DNA of 64,000 nucleotides from Dichetophora obliterata (Eukaryota; Arthropoda; Insecta; Diptera; Sciomyzidae), in NCBI GenBank assembly GCA_963920525.1, contig OY986438.1, forward strand, positions 130,602,920 to 130,666,919, written 5' to 3'. Each line of letters opens with the position of its first letter. Position 1 is the first letter of the stretch. A model generated the notes under the pieces. It was not told the DNA's origin and searched no databases. It was given only the letters and a program-made list of their open reading frames with translations. Positions 11,376 to 22,828 of the stretch are shown piece after piece. Both the position numbers and the translations under genes were made by a program.

Positions 11376-12306
11376 CAGGGTTGTCAATATTCGAAGCGCC
11401 CATCTGGCAACACTGTAACTTTCCGCAGTGATGCCAAATCGACTAATGACATACCGCGTTTGAAGCGTCATTCCAAGCAAATGTTTACAATGGAACAGTT
11501 CACGCCACGCGAACGCTCTAAAATTGTTGAAATTTACATTCAACAAAACAAGTCAATAGTGAAAACTCAACTCAATGAGCGATGAAGCTCATTTTCAGTT
11601 GAACGGAACGGTAAACAAACAAAATTGCCGTATTTATGCCACTGAAAATCCACAAGAGATTCAAGAGGTACCTCTTCACGATGCAAAAGTCACTGTTTGG
11701 TGCGGCGTTTGTGCTAAAATGCTCATTGGGCCGTTCTTTTTCGAAGATGATAATGGCCACAGAGTTACTGTCAATCAGGAGCGTTATCGCGATATGATAA
11801 ACAATTTTTTCATGCCAATCGTTCGTCGAAAGCGTATCAGGCACTACTGGTTTCAACAAGACGGCGCGCCACCACACACAAGCCGCACTACAATCGATTT
11901 TTTGAAGCAATTGTTCCCTGGCCGTTTGATGTCAAAAAATGGTGATTTGGATTGGCCGACAAGATCACCAGATTTAACGCCTCCAGACTTCTTTTTGTGG
12001 GGTTATTTGAAATCAAAGGTTTACGTCAACAAGCCAAAGACCCTAGAAGAGCTGAAAACCAACATCCGTCAAGAAATAACCGCCATTCCCATCGAAATGT
12101 TGAAGAAAACCATGGAAAATGCTGCAAAACGGGCACAATATGTCGTAGAGGCCAATGGCGACCATTTACGAGATATCATATTCAGGAAATAATGTAAGCA
12201 AATCTACTTGAACCCAATTAAATGATATTTATGACGAACAGACAAAAATTGTGGTTTATTTGATTTATTTAAAAATAAAATGGGCGCTTCGAAAATTGGC
12301 AACCCG
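11376..12306 (+). mobile_element. DD41D mariner element with intact ends and a deleted transposase (copy A2)
   Basis: A 931-bp element flanked by TA at 11374-11375 and 12307-12308, the expected mariner target duplication. The termini are imperfect inverted repeats sharing CAATATTCGAAGCGCCC (left) and GGGCGCTTCGAAAATTG (right). The transposase is split. About 30 N-terminal residues from the ATG at 11480 (TMEQFTPRERSK) run into an internal deletion near 11570. From there a different frame, 11575-12192, carries the catalytic core: first Asp in MSDEAHF (residue 3), second in WFQQDGAPPHT (residue 96) and third in TPPDFFLW (residue 138), 41 residues apart. Most of the helix-turn-helix DNA-binding region is missing, so it should not be autonomous. 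It could have moved in trans. The intact core frame suggests a recent insertion. Confidence 0.92.
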
Positions 12307-12308
12307 TA

Positions 12309-12594
12309 CAAAAAAAAAAAAAATTTTGACACCTTAACACTGCAAATGTTTTTAAATAATAACGGTTACACTAACTAAAAGCAAGAATAACGTACAAACT
12401 GCTCAAAAAATTATATTTGATGCTAATATGTATTTGATTTGCATTTTGCTAATAGATGATTTAATAATCTTTTAAATGGCATGTCAATCTTTTATATCTA
12501 TTAGACAATGGTAAAGATATAGATATTTTATTGAACAAATCTTGTACCAAGCAAAAATATTTTAAATACCTAAAACTAGTTTAGGTATCGATTT
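12309..12594. other. Unannotated AT-rich stretch
   Basis: Lies between the DD41D element and the first mariner scrap. No feature is seen. Confidence 0.4.
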
Positions 12595-12790
12595 TTTGTT
12601 CTATCAAACATTTTTTTTTTGTTCTGAACAAAACTGAGTTTAACAAAATTGTCGCTAAGGAGATGTTTTTAATGGACAATATAATCGATATTCAGCGAAT
12701 CATTACTGGTGACGAGACTTTGGTATACGAGTATGACGTCGAAACAGCTCAATAATCTGCCATCAAAGTATCAGAAAACAGCAATCAAAA
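12595..12790 (+). pseudogene. DD34D mariner transposase scrap
   Basis: A short piece reads like IITGDETLVYEYDVETAQ, the first catalytic Asp region of mariner transposases, followed by a stop where Gln is expected. It duplicates the homologous part of the larger mariner at 13330-13470 (shared TCGCTAAGGAGATG and GACGTCGAAACAGCTC-like words). It is flanked by unrelated sequence and may be a separate copy or a local duplication. Confidence 0.75.
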
Positions 12791-12949
12791 CATACCCCAG
12801 TGCACGAACTCTGTATGTGAGGGTAACACCATTTCTTTATATTTTATTTCTATGGCTTAGGCGTTAATTTTAAGCGCGTTCTGTCACGAAGTTTCTTTCT
12901 TATTGCTTTGTTAACTATTTCAGATCGAGTCTAAGCCGCTCATTTCATA

Positions 12950-15395
12950 GTAAAAAAAAAAAAATTTGAGCAAAGAGTGTGTTTGAAATTGTGTTTTACC
13001 AACGGAATTTCTTGTCCGTTTGCATTAAAAATGTGTCAGAAAACCTATGGAGAGTCTGCTCTATCACGTAGGCAGGCATTTGAGTAGTTAAAATTGTTTA
13101 AAAAGAGTCGTAAATCACTTGACAACTTCACCCTTCTCGTCCAGCAACATCAATAAAAAAAAAACAATGAAAATGTCAAAAAAGTAAAGGAAACTGTGCT
13201 CGAAAATAGTCGTATGACCGTTAGAGATATATAGCTGGTGAGCTTAATATATTTACTGAATCGACGCAGACCATTTTACTTGATGTTTTAGGCATGCGAT
13301 GGGTTGCAGCGCTACTTCTGCCAGAATTTCTGAATTTCCTTCAAAAAGAGTTTAGCCAAACTGTCGCTAAGGAGATGCTTTTGATGGACGATATAATGGA
13401 CATTCAGCTCATCATTACTGGTGACGAGACTAGAGTGTGTGAGTATGACCTCGAAACAGCTCAATAATCTGCAGAGTGGCGCAATCCAGATGAGCCGACA
13501 CCCAAAAAACCACAACAAAGTCTTTCAAAAATTGAGGTTATGTTGACAAGTGCGTATCGAATTACAATTTTTTCGAATTTCACATTCTAAGAGGTCTCAA
13601 AAGTTGTATAGGGTGGTCAAGATCTTAAAAAAAAATTTATAAAAAATAAGGATATCTTCCTCTCTCGCAAGGACAAAGTTGTTTTTTTTTTGAGAAAAAC
13701 AGTAAAAAATCACGATTTAAATTCTTTAATTTTTTTAAGAAAAACTACATATGTCGTAAAGTAAAAGTAAATATCTACTTTAACAACGAATATTTTGGAA
13801 AACACGATGCCACTCTTGGTTTTTACCCACAGTGTCCTAAGCGAAGGATTTTTGAATCTAAAGGTACACTCGAGATAGCACAGAACTTTTAATTGTTAAC
13901 TTTTGATTGTCTAAATTTTGGTGATATTGATTACAGTGTTAGCGTTTTTTTTAAATTTCGCGAATTAATAATTTGCCTACTTTTCACATATGCATATTCC
14001 TGTTTTTGAGAAATGAATACTTGAATGCAATTTTTTAACTTTTTCAAAAAAATTAATATAAGGTTGTATATCTCGGGCACTAGAAGTGCTACTGAAGAAA
14101 ATTTTTCACAATTCGGATTCTGCAAATAGTTTTGAACGAAACCCTGACTAAAAATATGGTTTTTAAAAGAGTAGAAAAGGGCCACGATTTTTTTTCCTAT
14201 TATAATATTTAAAAAAAAGTTAATTTTAGGATAAAATATAACAATTTTTTTCATATCTTTTTTATGGTTATTATTTAGTTAAAACACTTCTCAGCAAAAA
14301 TTGTTAAGTCAATTGAGACCCATCGAATGGCAAGCTCAGAAACTCTTAATTGTAGTACAACATTTGTGTAAATGCGGAGTTGGGGTATTTTAACGAAATA
14401 ATAAAATTCATAAGGAAGGACAATTTTTTTAAAAATCGTGGTCTTAACTTTGTGTTTTTTGATTGATACTCTTGGACAGGGTGTTGCTAAGAAGTATTTA
14501 GATAATAGGAAATTATCTTCGGTACCATTTCTGGTGCCCAAGATATAAAACTTTATATTAATTTTTTGAAAAAGTTACAAAATTGCATTCAAGTATACAT
14601 TTCTCACAAACAAGAAAATGCATATGCAAAACATATGCAAAATATTAATTCGCCCAATTTAAGAAAAACATCAACACTATAATCAATCGCTAAAATTTAG
14701 ATAATCAGATAGCAATCAAAAGTTATGTGCTACCTTAAGTGTACCTTTAGATTCGAATATCCTTCACACTGTGGGTAAAAATCGATGGTGGCATCGTGTT
14801 TGGCAGGACATTATTAGTTAAAGTCTTTATGTACTTTTACTTTAAGCCATATGTAGTTTTTCTTACAAAAACCAAACCATTTTGAGATCGTGATTTTTTA
14901 CTATTTTCTTAAAAAACAACGTTGCCGAAGAGGAAGACATCCTAATTTTTTCCTAAAATTTTTTTTGGGAGATCTTGATACGCCCTAATGTCGACTGTTT
15001 TCTTCGATTTTCAAGGTGTCGTGCATTCGGAGTACTTTCCGCAAGGTAAATTGGTCAACGCTCAATATTATTTGAGCTTTTAAAGCGTTTGCGCGCGAAT
15101 ATTTACCAAAATTATGGATTCATGATTTATTCATGGTTTTTGCACCACGATATTGCACTACCTCACACATCACGCATTGTAAGCGATTATTTGACTAAAA
15201 ACAATGTCAATATTGTTCAACCAGTACCAGATTCATCAAAGAAGTCATCAAAGAGAATTCACAGAGGGAGCTAAAGGCCATTCCGAAATCGGCCTGCCAA
15301 AAAATGCTTTCAAGAATCGAAAAAACGTTGGCATATGTGTATCTCCTCCGACAGTGATAGAATAAATATTGGAGAATAATTAACCGTTGTTGTTT
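12950..15395 (+). pseudogene. DD34D mariner transposase, interrupted by a 1.44-kb insertion
   Basis: Mariner transposase relic in several frames. The N-terminal DNA-binding part reads like EQRVCLKFCFTNG and FALKMCQKTYGESALSRR near 12960-13090. A VKKVKETVLENSRMTVRD block (about 13170-13225) and a DVLGMRWVAA block follow. The first catalytic Asp is in ITGDETRVCEYD (about 13420). The frame stops at 13548, where foreign DNA begins, and resumes at 14988 with VFFDFQGVVHSEY, then WFLHHDIALPHTS (second Asp, HHD). The third-Asp region is deleted (NNVNIVQPV jumps to PDSSK). The C-terminus LKAIPKSACQKM is present near 15275. Stops and frameshifts are numerous. It is dead. Confidence 0.85.
13548..14987. 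mobile_element. Long inverted-repeat element inserted in the mariner
   Basis: About 1.44 kb sits between the two halves of the mariner reading frame. The flanking octamers ATGTTGAC (13540-13547) and ATGTCGAC (14988-14995) look like a target duplication with one change. The outer ends share GTGCGTATC and, inverted, GATACGCCC; just inside, GGTCAAGATCTT at 13614 mirrors GAGATCTTGATA near 14970. Arms of roughly 450-500 bases (13611-14100 and 14500-14985) pair, for example CAAAAGTTAT..GTACCTTTAGATTCGAAT against ATTTTTGAATCTAAAGGTACAC. The centre (14100-14500) is single-copy. No transposase is seen. Confidence 0.75.
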
Positions 15396-15519
15396 TGTTT
15401 GCACAGTGAGGTTCAGTCTTGAATCAAAGATTTATTAAATATATAAAGTATCGAAAATTATGTTTAGATTTTTTTCAAATAAGACATCGTTTCGATGTTT
15501 TATTTCGTTTATTTCGTTT

Positions 15520-16375
15520 CGAAAAAAAACTACTAGATATTTTATCAAATTTCTTTTTTTATTTGAAAGTACAATCCTTCCGGTTAATAATGGAAAATAA
15601 TTTCATTCAAATGGCTGCCTCGGCTGGCCATGCAGTAGCCTACACGATCGGTCCAATTTTTAAGCACATTATCGATTGTGTGAAGCTGTATTTCACCAAT
15701 GGCTTCACGAATATTGTCCTTTGGGGGGAAGGCACCCCACAAATAATAGTCCAACGGTGTCAAATCGCAGCTCCGAGGTGGCCAAACGACATCAGCTCTG
15801 CGGCTGATAATGCAATCTTCAAAAACAGGGCGCAAAACATCGAGTGTAGCTTTGGCTGTGTGGCACGTAGCGCCGTCCTGTTGAAACCAAATGTTGCCAA
15901 TATCCTCCTCTTCAATTTTTGTGAACAAAAATTCGTTCAACATGGCCCGATAACGATCGCCATTGACTGTAACGGCCACTCCTTGCTCATTTTCGAGGGA
16001 AAATTGCCTAATTATGCCTCTGGACCAAAATCCGCACCAAACAGTGACTCGTTTTGGGTGCAGCGGCTTTTCAATGTATGCGTGCGGGTTTTCTGTGCCC
16101 CAAATGCGACAATTTTGCTTGTTTACATACCCGCCAAGATCAGAATGAGCTTCATCTGAAAAGCTGATTTTTTTGGCAAAATCGGCATCTTCTGTAAGTC
16201 GATCGCAGGCCCACTTAGCGAACCGAAAACGCATTGGATGGTCAGTTGGCTTCAACTCCTGAACCAATTGGACTTTGTATGGCGTCATACCAAGGTCTTT
16301 ATGCAAAATTCGTCTCAATGATGTCTCCGAAATGTTCAATTGTTGAGAACGACGGTGAATTGATGTTGATGGCGC
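15520..16375 (-). pseudogene. DD41D transposase, 5'-truncated but with an open core (copy B1)
   Basis: The minus-strand frame 16339-15584 is open for 251 residues. It has a second helix-turn-helix segment (NISETSLRRILHKDLGM), the first catalytic Asp in FSDEAHSDL (62), the second in WFQQDGATCHT (155) and the third in LTPLDYYLWG (197), 41 residues apart, and the C-terminus SHLNEIIFHY. The N-terminal domain is missing: similarity stops near 16372, and a small palindrome (ACTATTAATGA/TCATTAATAGT) lies at the break. Compared with copy B3, an in-frame deletion of about 39 bases removes residues after YYLWGAF. The NKQN codon and the GTENPH segment are intact, unlike copies B2 and B3. The left terminal repeat is missing. 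Catalytically plausible but unable to bind DNA normally. Confidence 0.88.
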
Positions 16376-16384
16376 TTCACGTGT

Positions 16385-17548
16385 GTTACCAACTATTAAT
16401 GAATTGAAGTCATTAATAGTTTTTTACAAATTTTTTGTATATATGATTTTTTTTTAAAAAATTTGCATTAAACTTATAAAACAAACAACGTAAAACATAC
16501 TTAAAGTTATAGTTGTTAACTATTTTTACTTTTAGTTATTTTTTTCGTTACTATAACTAAAACTTAAAAACATAACATAAAACTTTTATTAATTTTAAAG
16601 GAACATTCGATTTTTTATATCATTATAAATACAATAACATTGAAATACATTTTACAGGCACTTTAAGTTTGTTTCAGCCAATTCATGAGAATGTATGATT
16701 TGTCATTCGCGATGAAAGCACGTAGAAATCCGTAATTTACGTATAGTTGGCACCACTGGCTAAAACTATGAATTGATATATTCAATATCAAAGTGATACT
16801 GGAATTATTACTTACAGTTGAAAAAAAGATTTCTAAGCTGTTGATCGGGAAATTTTTTATTTTTTAAAAATTTACACAAAAATTTAATAAGAAATACCGC
16901 GTATATTGCAAAGAATCCAAAATTAATTTCATTTAATTTTTGATCAGTTGAAAATCTATTCAATAGCTTAAAATAAAATCTAGGTATGTTTGATTTTGGC
17001 GTTTTAACGCCACGTGGGTTTACTAATTTATTAAATTCTTTGATAATACGAAAAAACATAGTTCAAGAACTTAATTGTAAGATACAAAAAGATATCGAGA
17101 GTGCTTTTTTTATCTGTAGCCAAAATTCCTTTTAAAATTTTGCAATTTATTTATTTTTTTATTTGTATATAATTTAATGTACCTATGTTTTTGTTAGTAT
17201 TGTAATTAAATGTACATGAGAAAGTGAAGTTTTCCCAGTTGTTTGAATTATTTAACACTTCTAACACCTTGGCACAATACACACACGTACACTTCCGTTA
17301 ATACACACACATACGCATTTGAAACACGCTCGCAATGCATTAAGTATTTAAAAGCATAATTAATGCTGATATTGAAATGCTAAAGACTGAGAATTGCAAT
17401 CAATATTTGCTTAAATAACTGACATAAAACTGAGTGAAAATTTACCATCAAATCGTTTTAAGTCTTTTATACGTGCAGCACTGATGTAGATAGCAATATT
17501 TGTAAAAGGGTACGCTAAATTCTTGTAAAATATTAATCTTGGAGGTAA
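16385..17548. other. Unannotated AT-rich stretch
   Basis: No gene is recognised. A 12-bp stem palindrome lies at about 16389-16421. The rest is low-complexity AT sequence with CA-rich words near 17275-17310. Confidence 0.5.
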
Positions 17549-17550
17549 TA

Positions 17551-18660
17551 CAGGAGGGTCCGCCATCTAACGTTTTTTTTCAACTAGTGATTATTTCGTG
17601 AATGGTAACACTTAGCTCATGTCTAATTTGACAGATAATTAGTTTTATCCTTCCGCTGAACGAATATGGTTGTGCATACGCTTGAACAACGCTGGGAAAT
17701 ATTGCGACATTACTTTGAATATCATGGTAATGTTGCAGAATGTGTGCGAAAATTGCGTACGGATTTTGGAAGAAGAGAAGCACCGTCAGCTCCGTATGTT
17801 CGTTATCTTGTGAAAAAATGAAAGAAACTGGCATCCTCATCGATAAACCAAAGCGTGAAAAGCCATACAAAGTCCTATTGGTTCAGGAGTTGAAGCCAAC
17901 TGAGCATCCAATGCGTTTCCGCTTCGCTAAGTGGGCCTGCGATCGACTTACAGAAGATGCCGATTTTGCCAAAAAAATCATCTTTTCAGATGAAGCTCAT
18001 TTTGATCTTGGCGGGTATATAAACAAGTAAAATTGTCGCATTTGGGGCACGCATATATTGAAAAGCCGCTGCACCCAAAACGAGTCACTGTTTGGTGCGG
18101 ATTTTGGTCCAGAGGCATAATTGGGCCATTTTTCTTTGAAAATGAGCAAGGAGTGGCCGTTACAGTCAATGGCGATCATTATGAACGAATTTTTGTGACC
18201 TGAGGAGGATATTGGCAACATTTGGTTTCAACAGGACGGCGCTACGTGCCACACAGCCGAAGCTACACTCGATGTTTTGCGCCCTGTTTTTGAAAATCGC
18301 ATTATCAGCCGCAGAGCTGATGTTGTTTGGCCACCTCGGAGCTGCAATTTGACACCGTTGGACTATTAGTTGTGGGGTGCCCTCAAAGACAAGTGTTACG
18401 CCGACAAGTTAGAGACAATTGACGCTTTGAAGGACAATATTCTTGAAGCCATTGGTGAAATACAGCTGCACACAATCGATAATGTGCTTAAAAATTGAAC
18501 CGATCGTTTAGGCTACTGCATGGCCAGCCGAGGCAGCCATTTGAATGAAATTATTTTCCATTATTAACCGGAAGGATTGTACTTTCAAATAAAAAAAGAA
18601 ATTTGATAAAATATCCAGTAGTTTTTTTCTATAGAATTTAAAAAAAAAAGTTATTTGGCG
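17551..18660 (+). mobile_element. Defective DD41D mariner (copy B2)
   Basis: The left terminus after TA (17549-17550) is CAGGAGGGTCCGCCATCTAA. The right end matches copy B3 up to TTATTTGGCG (18660), then lacks the outer 11 or so bases. The start codon at 17666 begins MVVHTLEQRWEILRHYFEYH. Defects: a one-base deletion after the LVKK codons near 17818; an internal deletion fusing KPKREKP directly to YKVLLVQEL; TAA at the NKQN Gln codon (18028); a 13-base deletion at GGGGCAC|GCATA; further deletions near 18180-18200; and TAG and TGA codons at the YYLWG and NWTDR sites. The second Asp (WFQQDGATCHT) and third Asp (PLDY) remain recognisable. Three of these defects are shared with copy B3. Confidence 0.88.
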
Positions 18661-18664
18661 TATT

Positions 18665-19305
18665 TCGTTGTTTAACTTAATGAAGCATTATTAAGCATTT
18701 GTTTTAAAATGTCATTCCGTAGAAATCATCAAACTGTGGCGCCTATGTAGAACACATCGCAAATGTTTATTTGTATCAGCCATTGAATTGTTTAATAAAG
18801 CTGATCAAAGTAGGTTATTTGCTCAGCTAATGTGCTCGTGTATTTTGCGTACATCTGAGTATGTGTGTTTGTATAAATGCATTAATTTATGCATGTATGC
18901 CTCCAGAGCAGTGCCCTAGTTAAAGTGTTAGTCGATGTATTTTTGTTTTTCGGTCTGAATTCGGTCAAGTGTAAATTACAATTCAATGTAATTACAATGA
19001 TATAAATTAAATCTGTGCCGAGGCCAATTGGGGTTAATTACAAAAGTTTGCAAAAAAATGAAAGAAAACAATGTGCAAAACGTTGATTTGAAAATAAAAA
19101 AAAGTTATAATTGTAATTAAATCATAATAATATATAATTTTTGTGCGCATATTTTTAAAGATGCTTTAAATGGTAACTTCAAGATGGTGTAAGCCCAGGA
19201 CCATTGATAGAATTTTCTTGGGGGGAGGTTTTGATTTAAAATAAGAGAAATAATTGAGAAAGGATATGGGACTATTTTATGCAAAATAAATTACATAATA
19301 AGTGC
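18665..19305. other. Unannotated stretch
   Basis: AT-rich single-copy-looking sequence. No supported feature. Confidence 0.45.
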
Positions 19306-19326
19306 TCTTGAATGTGAGTAAAAAAA

Positions 19327-19664
19327 AAAAATAATAATAAACTGGCCATTTCAGCCCATGGAAGGACTTTGACCTAGCTTCTATTGATCAATTGTGTTGT
19401 GCGTGTTATTAAATGTTTAATCACAAATGACCGAGAACTGAACTTAAGGGTTTTATCCCGACTCCGAGCGGCTTATGTTCTCAAGAAGCTTTACTTGGCA
19501 ATTTTTACTCTCTGAGGTTTGCCATTGTCTGCAGAGAGGTGACGACCGAACTGAAAAATTAATTCAATTGAAAAAATTTTCTGTCTGAGTTGGAATTGAA
19601 CCCGGGCTACCGCGGTTCTTTAGCTTAGGCGTCACGCACTCTATCCACGAGGCTACGGCCGACA
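19327..19664 (-). mobile_element. tRNA-derived SINE with target duplication
   Basis: Read on the minus strand, the head (about 19664-19570) has an A-box-like TAGCCTCGTGGATAGAGTG and a B-box GGGTTCAATTCC, followed by a body that includes GGTCGTCACCTCTCTGCAG. The flanks GAATGTGAGTAAAAAAA (19310 onward) and GAATGTGAATGAAAAAA (19671 onward) are near-identical direct repeats, as expected of a target duplication from LINE-driven retroposition. The GAGGTTTGCCATTGTCTGC word resembles a SINE body known from flies (recalled, not searched). Confidence 0.8.
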
Positions 19665-19689
19665 CGTTGTGAATGTGAATGAAAAAATA

Positions 19690-21075
19690 AAAATAAATAA
19701 ATATGATCCAAATGGAGAATTATTTTATTGTATTTATATTGATAAACCTAACTCTAAGAAATTATTTCAAGGATTCATTATTTTGGCATGCAGGTTACGA
19801 ATATAGAAAAGAAAAGGAAAGGGAATGCTTTGATTTATTATAGTCTCCATAGTTACAATATAAAGTTTTCTATTGATATTAAATTATTAAAACATTCAAT
19901 TTAATAAGCTGTTTAAATGCTGTAACCAATAGCAAGCAGGAAACAAAAAAAAACCTTTAACCACTCTGCTAATGATATACGCAATATACGCAAAACGTCA
20001 GGCATGAGCGATGGCTTAATGAGCAAACGGCAAGCGAGCAAATCGTAATTCATTCGAATGGAATCTCATATTTGTCATAACATTGGCACAAATACACCAC
20101 CGACAAATACACAAACACTTATTCACACACACACACTCGCATATCAACTACCATACATGCATGTATACATGCAAGAATACCATCACCATTAACGCTTGAC
20201 AAATGCTTCCAAATCAGTACAAGAATCGTTTTCATTACAACCACCTTCCTGCAGCTCCCTTCGCTTCAATTTCCATTCACGTTGCTGCACCATCAAGTTT
20301 TAATGTTGTTGCATTCATAGCATTGCATAGCGATGTCCTCGTGCATTTATTACGAAAATTGTTTCGGTGGCTTGGTCCATTAGGACAAATATGAGAGCAT
20401 TGTGTAAACCGACAACATACAAACATACATACACTCGAATATATTTGCATCATAAATTATGTTATGAGGTCGCACTCTGCATGTTATCTCCAAGGATTAG
20501 TTACACGAACAATTGCTAAGAGATAGTTTTTTTTAAGTTGACTTAAAAGTTTTTCGTGTTTAATATAGCCTTGTATTTGATCATATATTTAATACTCTTA
20601 AATACTTTAAAAGTTGTTCCCAAAAAAATTCCTAAATGAACCTTTTGCCAAAATATGATGCGCCACATGATTTCAAAATTATAATAAACTCAAGACAAAC
20701 AAGTTTTTTGCTTTGAAGCAATTGCCAGGGTTCAGTTAAAAATTTAGTACCGGTATCAAGGTCTCAAAGAAATAAGATACCCCTTCGAAACCATAGAACG
20801 ACCAATATCTGAAATCCGAGGTTCGCCATGACAACGTGTTCCCTGACATATTAAACAATTTCTTTTAGCTTTAAACCACGGAATTCAGGTATTTCACCTG
20901 TTCAGTTAAGTTTGCCTTCGTTCGAACTGATGTGAATATAAGTGGCAATGAAAGGAAATCATTTAAATTAGGTTCAGAATTTTATATGCAAGAAGAAATG
21001 ATGTAGAAATATGTGAATTGAAATCTCAGACAAGTGTTTGCTACTTCATCAGATAGTCTAAATTCTTAGCGATCT
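19690..21075. other. Unannotated stretch with short CA-rich runs
   Basis: Contains CACACA-rich sequence near 20120-20150 and no recognisable gene. The frame at 20203-20394 has no motif. Confidence 0.45.
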
Positions 21076-21084
21076 GTGTTAAAA

Positions 21085-21165
21085 ATTTTCTTGGCCAGGG
21101 TTCGAATACAGACCCTCAGTGTTGTAGGAAAGTGAGTTATCACTGCAGCATCCCAGGCCTCCTAT
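21085..21165 (-). repeat. Possible tRNA-like SINE head
   Basis: On the minus strand GATGCTGCAGTGATAACTCA is followed by GTATTCGAACCC at about the distance expected between A and B boxes. The B box has two mismatches. No body or target duplication was identified. Confidence 0.4.
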
Positions 21166-21174
21166 AATATAACA

Positions 21175-22825
21175 TTGCGCTGATGCCTAAAACAGTTGTT
21201 TCCAAGCCATGGGTAAAAACAATTGTTAACATTTTTCTCCAATCTTTACAAAAATCTTTACAAAATGGTTTCTTTCCATTTTTGACTTTTTTTGACATAC
21301 TTCTTATAAAGCTTTATAAACTTTTATGATATAAGATCGCTTATATCGAGTAGATGTCTGACACAAAACGACGTCCATTTAACATCTTATTTCCATGGTT
21401 TGAAATTCATAACTTTAAAATGGGAAAATAAATTTAAAAAAGTTTAAAATTTAGATCTTTTTTTTCACTCTCTTTTCATTTGCAAGCTTGTATTGCTACC
21501 TGTTGGCAAGCAAAAAATCATCTTGATCATATGTTTTCATTTGTAAGCAAAGAGTTCCGAAGTTGAGAAAAATACGAAAAATAAAACTTTTAAGGACAGC
21601 AAAAAACCTCCGCTAGTCAGATGACCACCGACCTTCCTAACTTTTAAATTTTTGAGCACTTCTTCTCATAAGAAAACTCTGCGGTTAAGGGTATTGAATA
21701 ACCTTCAAACGTATTTTATTTTTTGTAAAGTAAAAGACATTTAGTGTCAATTTGGCACTATGCATTACAACAAAAAATTTAAGTTTAATACCACTGAAAA
21801 CTCAACCTTTTTTTATTTATATTCATGTTGTTTTATAATATTAATTAAAAAAAAAAATCAAAACAGAATGTTTTAGATTTGTTTGCCGCACTAGAAAATT
21901 AATATTACAATAATTACTAAAATGTTAAAAATAAAAATTTGACTGTTATTCACCAACTATACTAAGTTTGGGCACATTTTTTGCATCGGGTAAAAAGACG
22001 AATTGGACAAACATGGGAATCGCAGTTACTATATAGCGTTTTGTCAAGATTTGAACATGGTTAATACGGACAAAAATGTTTACAGTTATAGTTTTTATTT
22101 TCTCTTTATTCTTAGCTTAGAGTCAATTTGACATTGAACGTCGTATGAGGGAAATTTTTGTACAGTTGGTTGCTTAACTCGGTGCGCACTACAATAGTGT
22201 CAAATTGATACTTAAAGCGTTTGAAGATTAAATAATCGGAAACTTTTACAAAATCTTCTTCAAAGTATTAAAAATACACTTGAAAAGTTTTGAGTACCTA
22301 TACTTTTTACTATTTCTAAAACATATTCATGAAAATTGCTAATTTTGTGGCATATCTAACCAGACTGAACCCTTTATAGAAATATTTAATACAGCAAATG
22401 TTAACCCATTTTGACCAATTTGAAACATATATGAAAAACTTTCTGTTAGTACTTGAAGGGACTTCGATTTCGAGGGTTATAACGTTTTACGAAATCATTC
22501 CACACGAAATTGTAACTGTTTTAGCTGAAGACGCCTAGGTCAATAAAAACTGATTTTTCTAACATACCTGCTTCAACATAAACTTTATTTTAAACCTAAA
22601 ATTAATCGAAAAGTATAGCACAGTGCTATTATTTTTTTGATAGTTTAAGAAGTTTAAGCTCATAATTAAACTTTTCTTACATGTTTTTCATTAATGCAAT
22701 TAGGTTATGGAATCTCTGCCATTCTAGGCAATTCTACGAGAGAATATCTTTCCTGCAATTTATCTTTTCAGTTTTCTCTAATCAATGGTTTTTTAGTCTA
22801 TATCTCATTTTCTTTTCTTCAGTAT
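21175..22825. other. Unannotated stretch with a weak inverted repeat
   Basis: TTTAGTGTCAATTTGGCACTAT near 21737 is a rough inverse of ATAGTGTCAAATTGATACTTAA near 22193, so a decayed inverted-repeat element could span about 21.7-22.2 kb. No coding region is recognised. Confidence 0.35.
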
Positions 22826-22828
22826 TTC

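Noticed and set aside
15419..16159. 246-residue open frame on the plus strand
   Set aside because: It is the antisense of the DD41D transposase in copy B1; the same antisense frame appears across copy B3 at 41117-41527. No independent motif.
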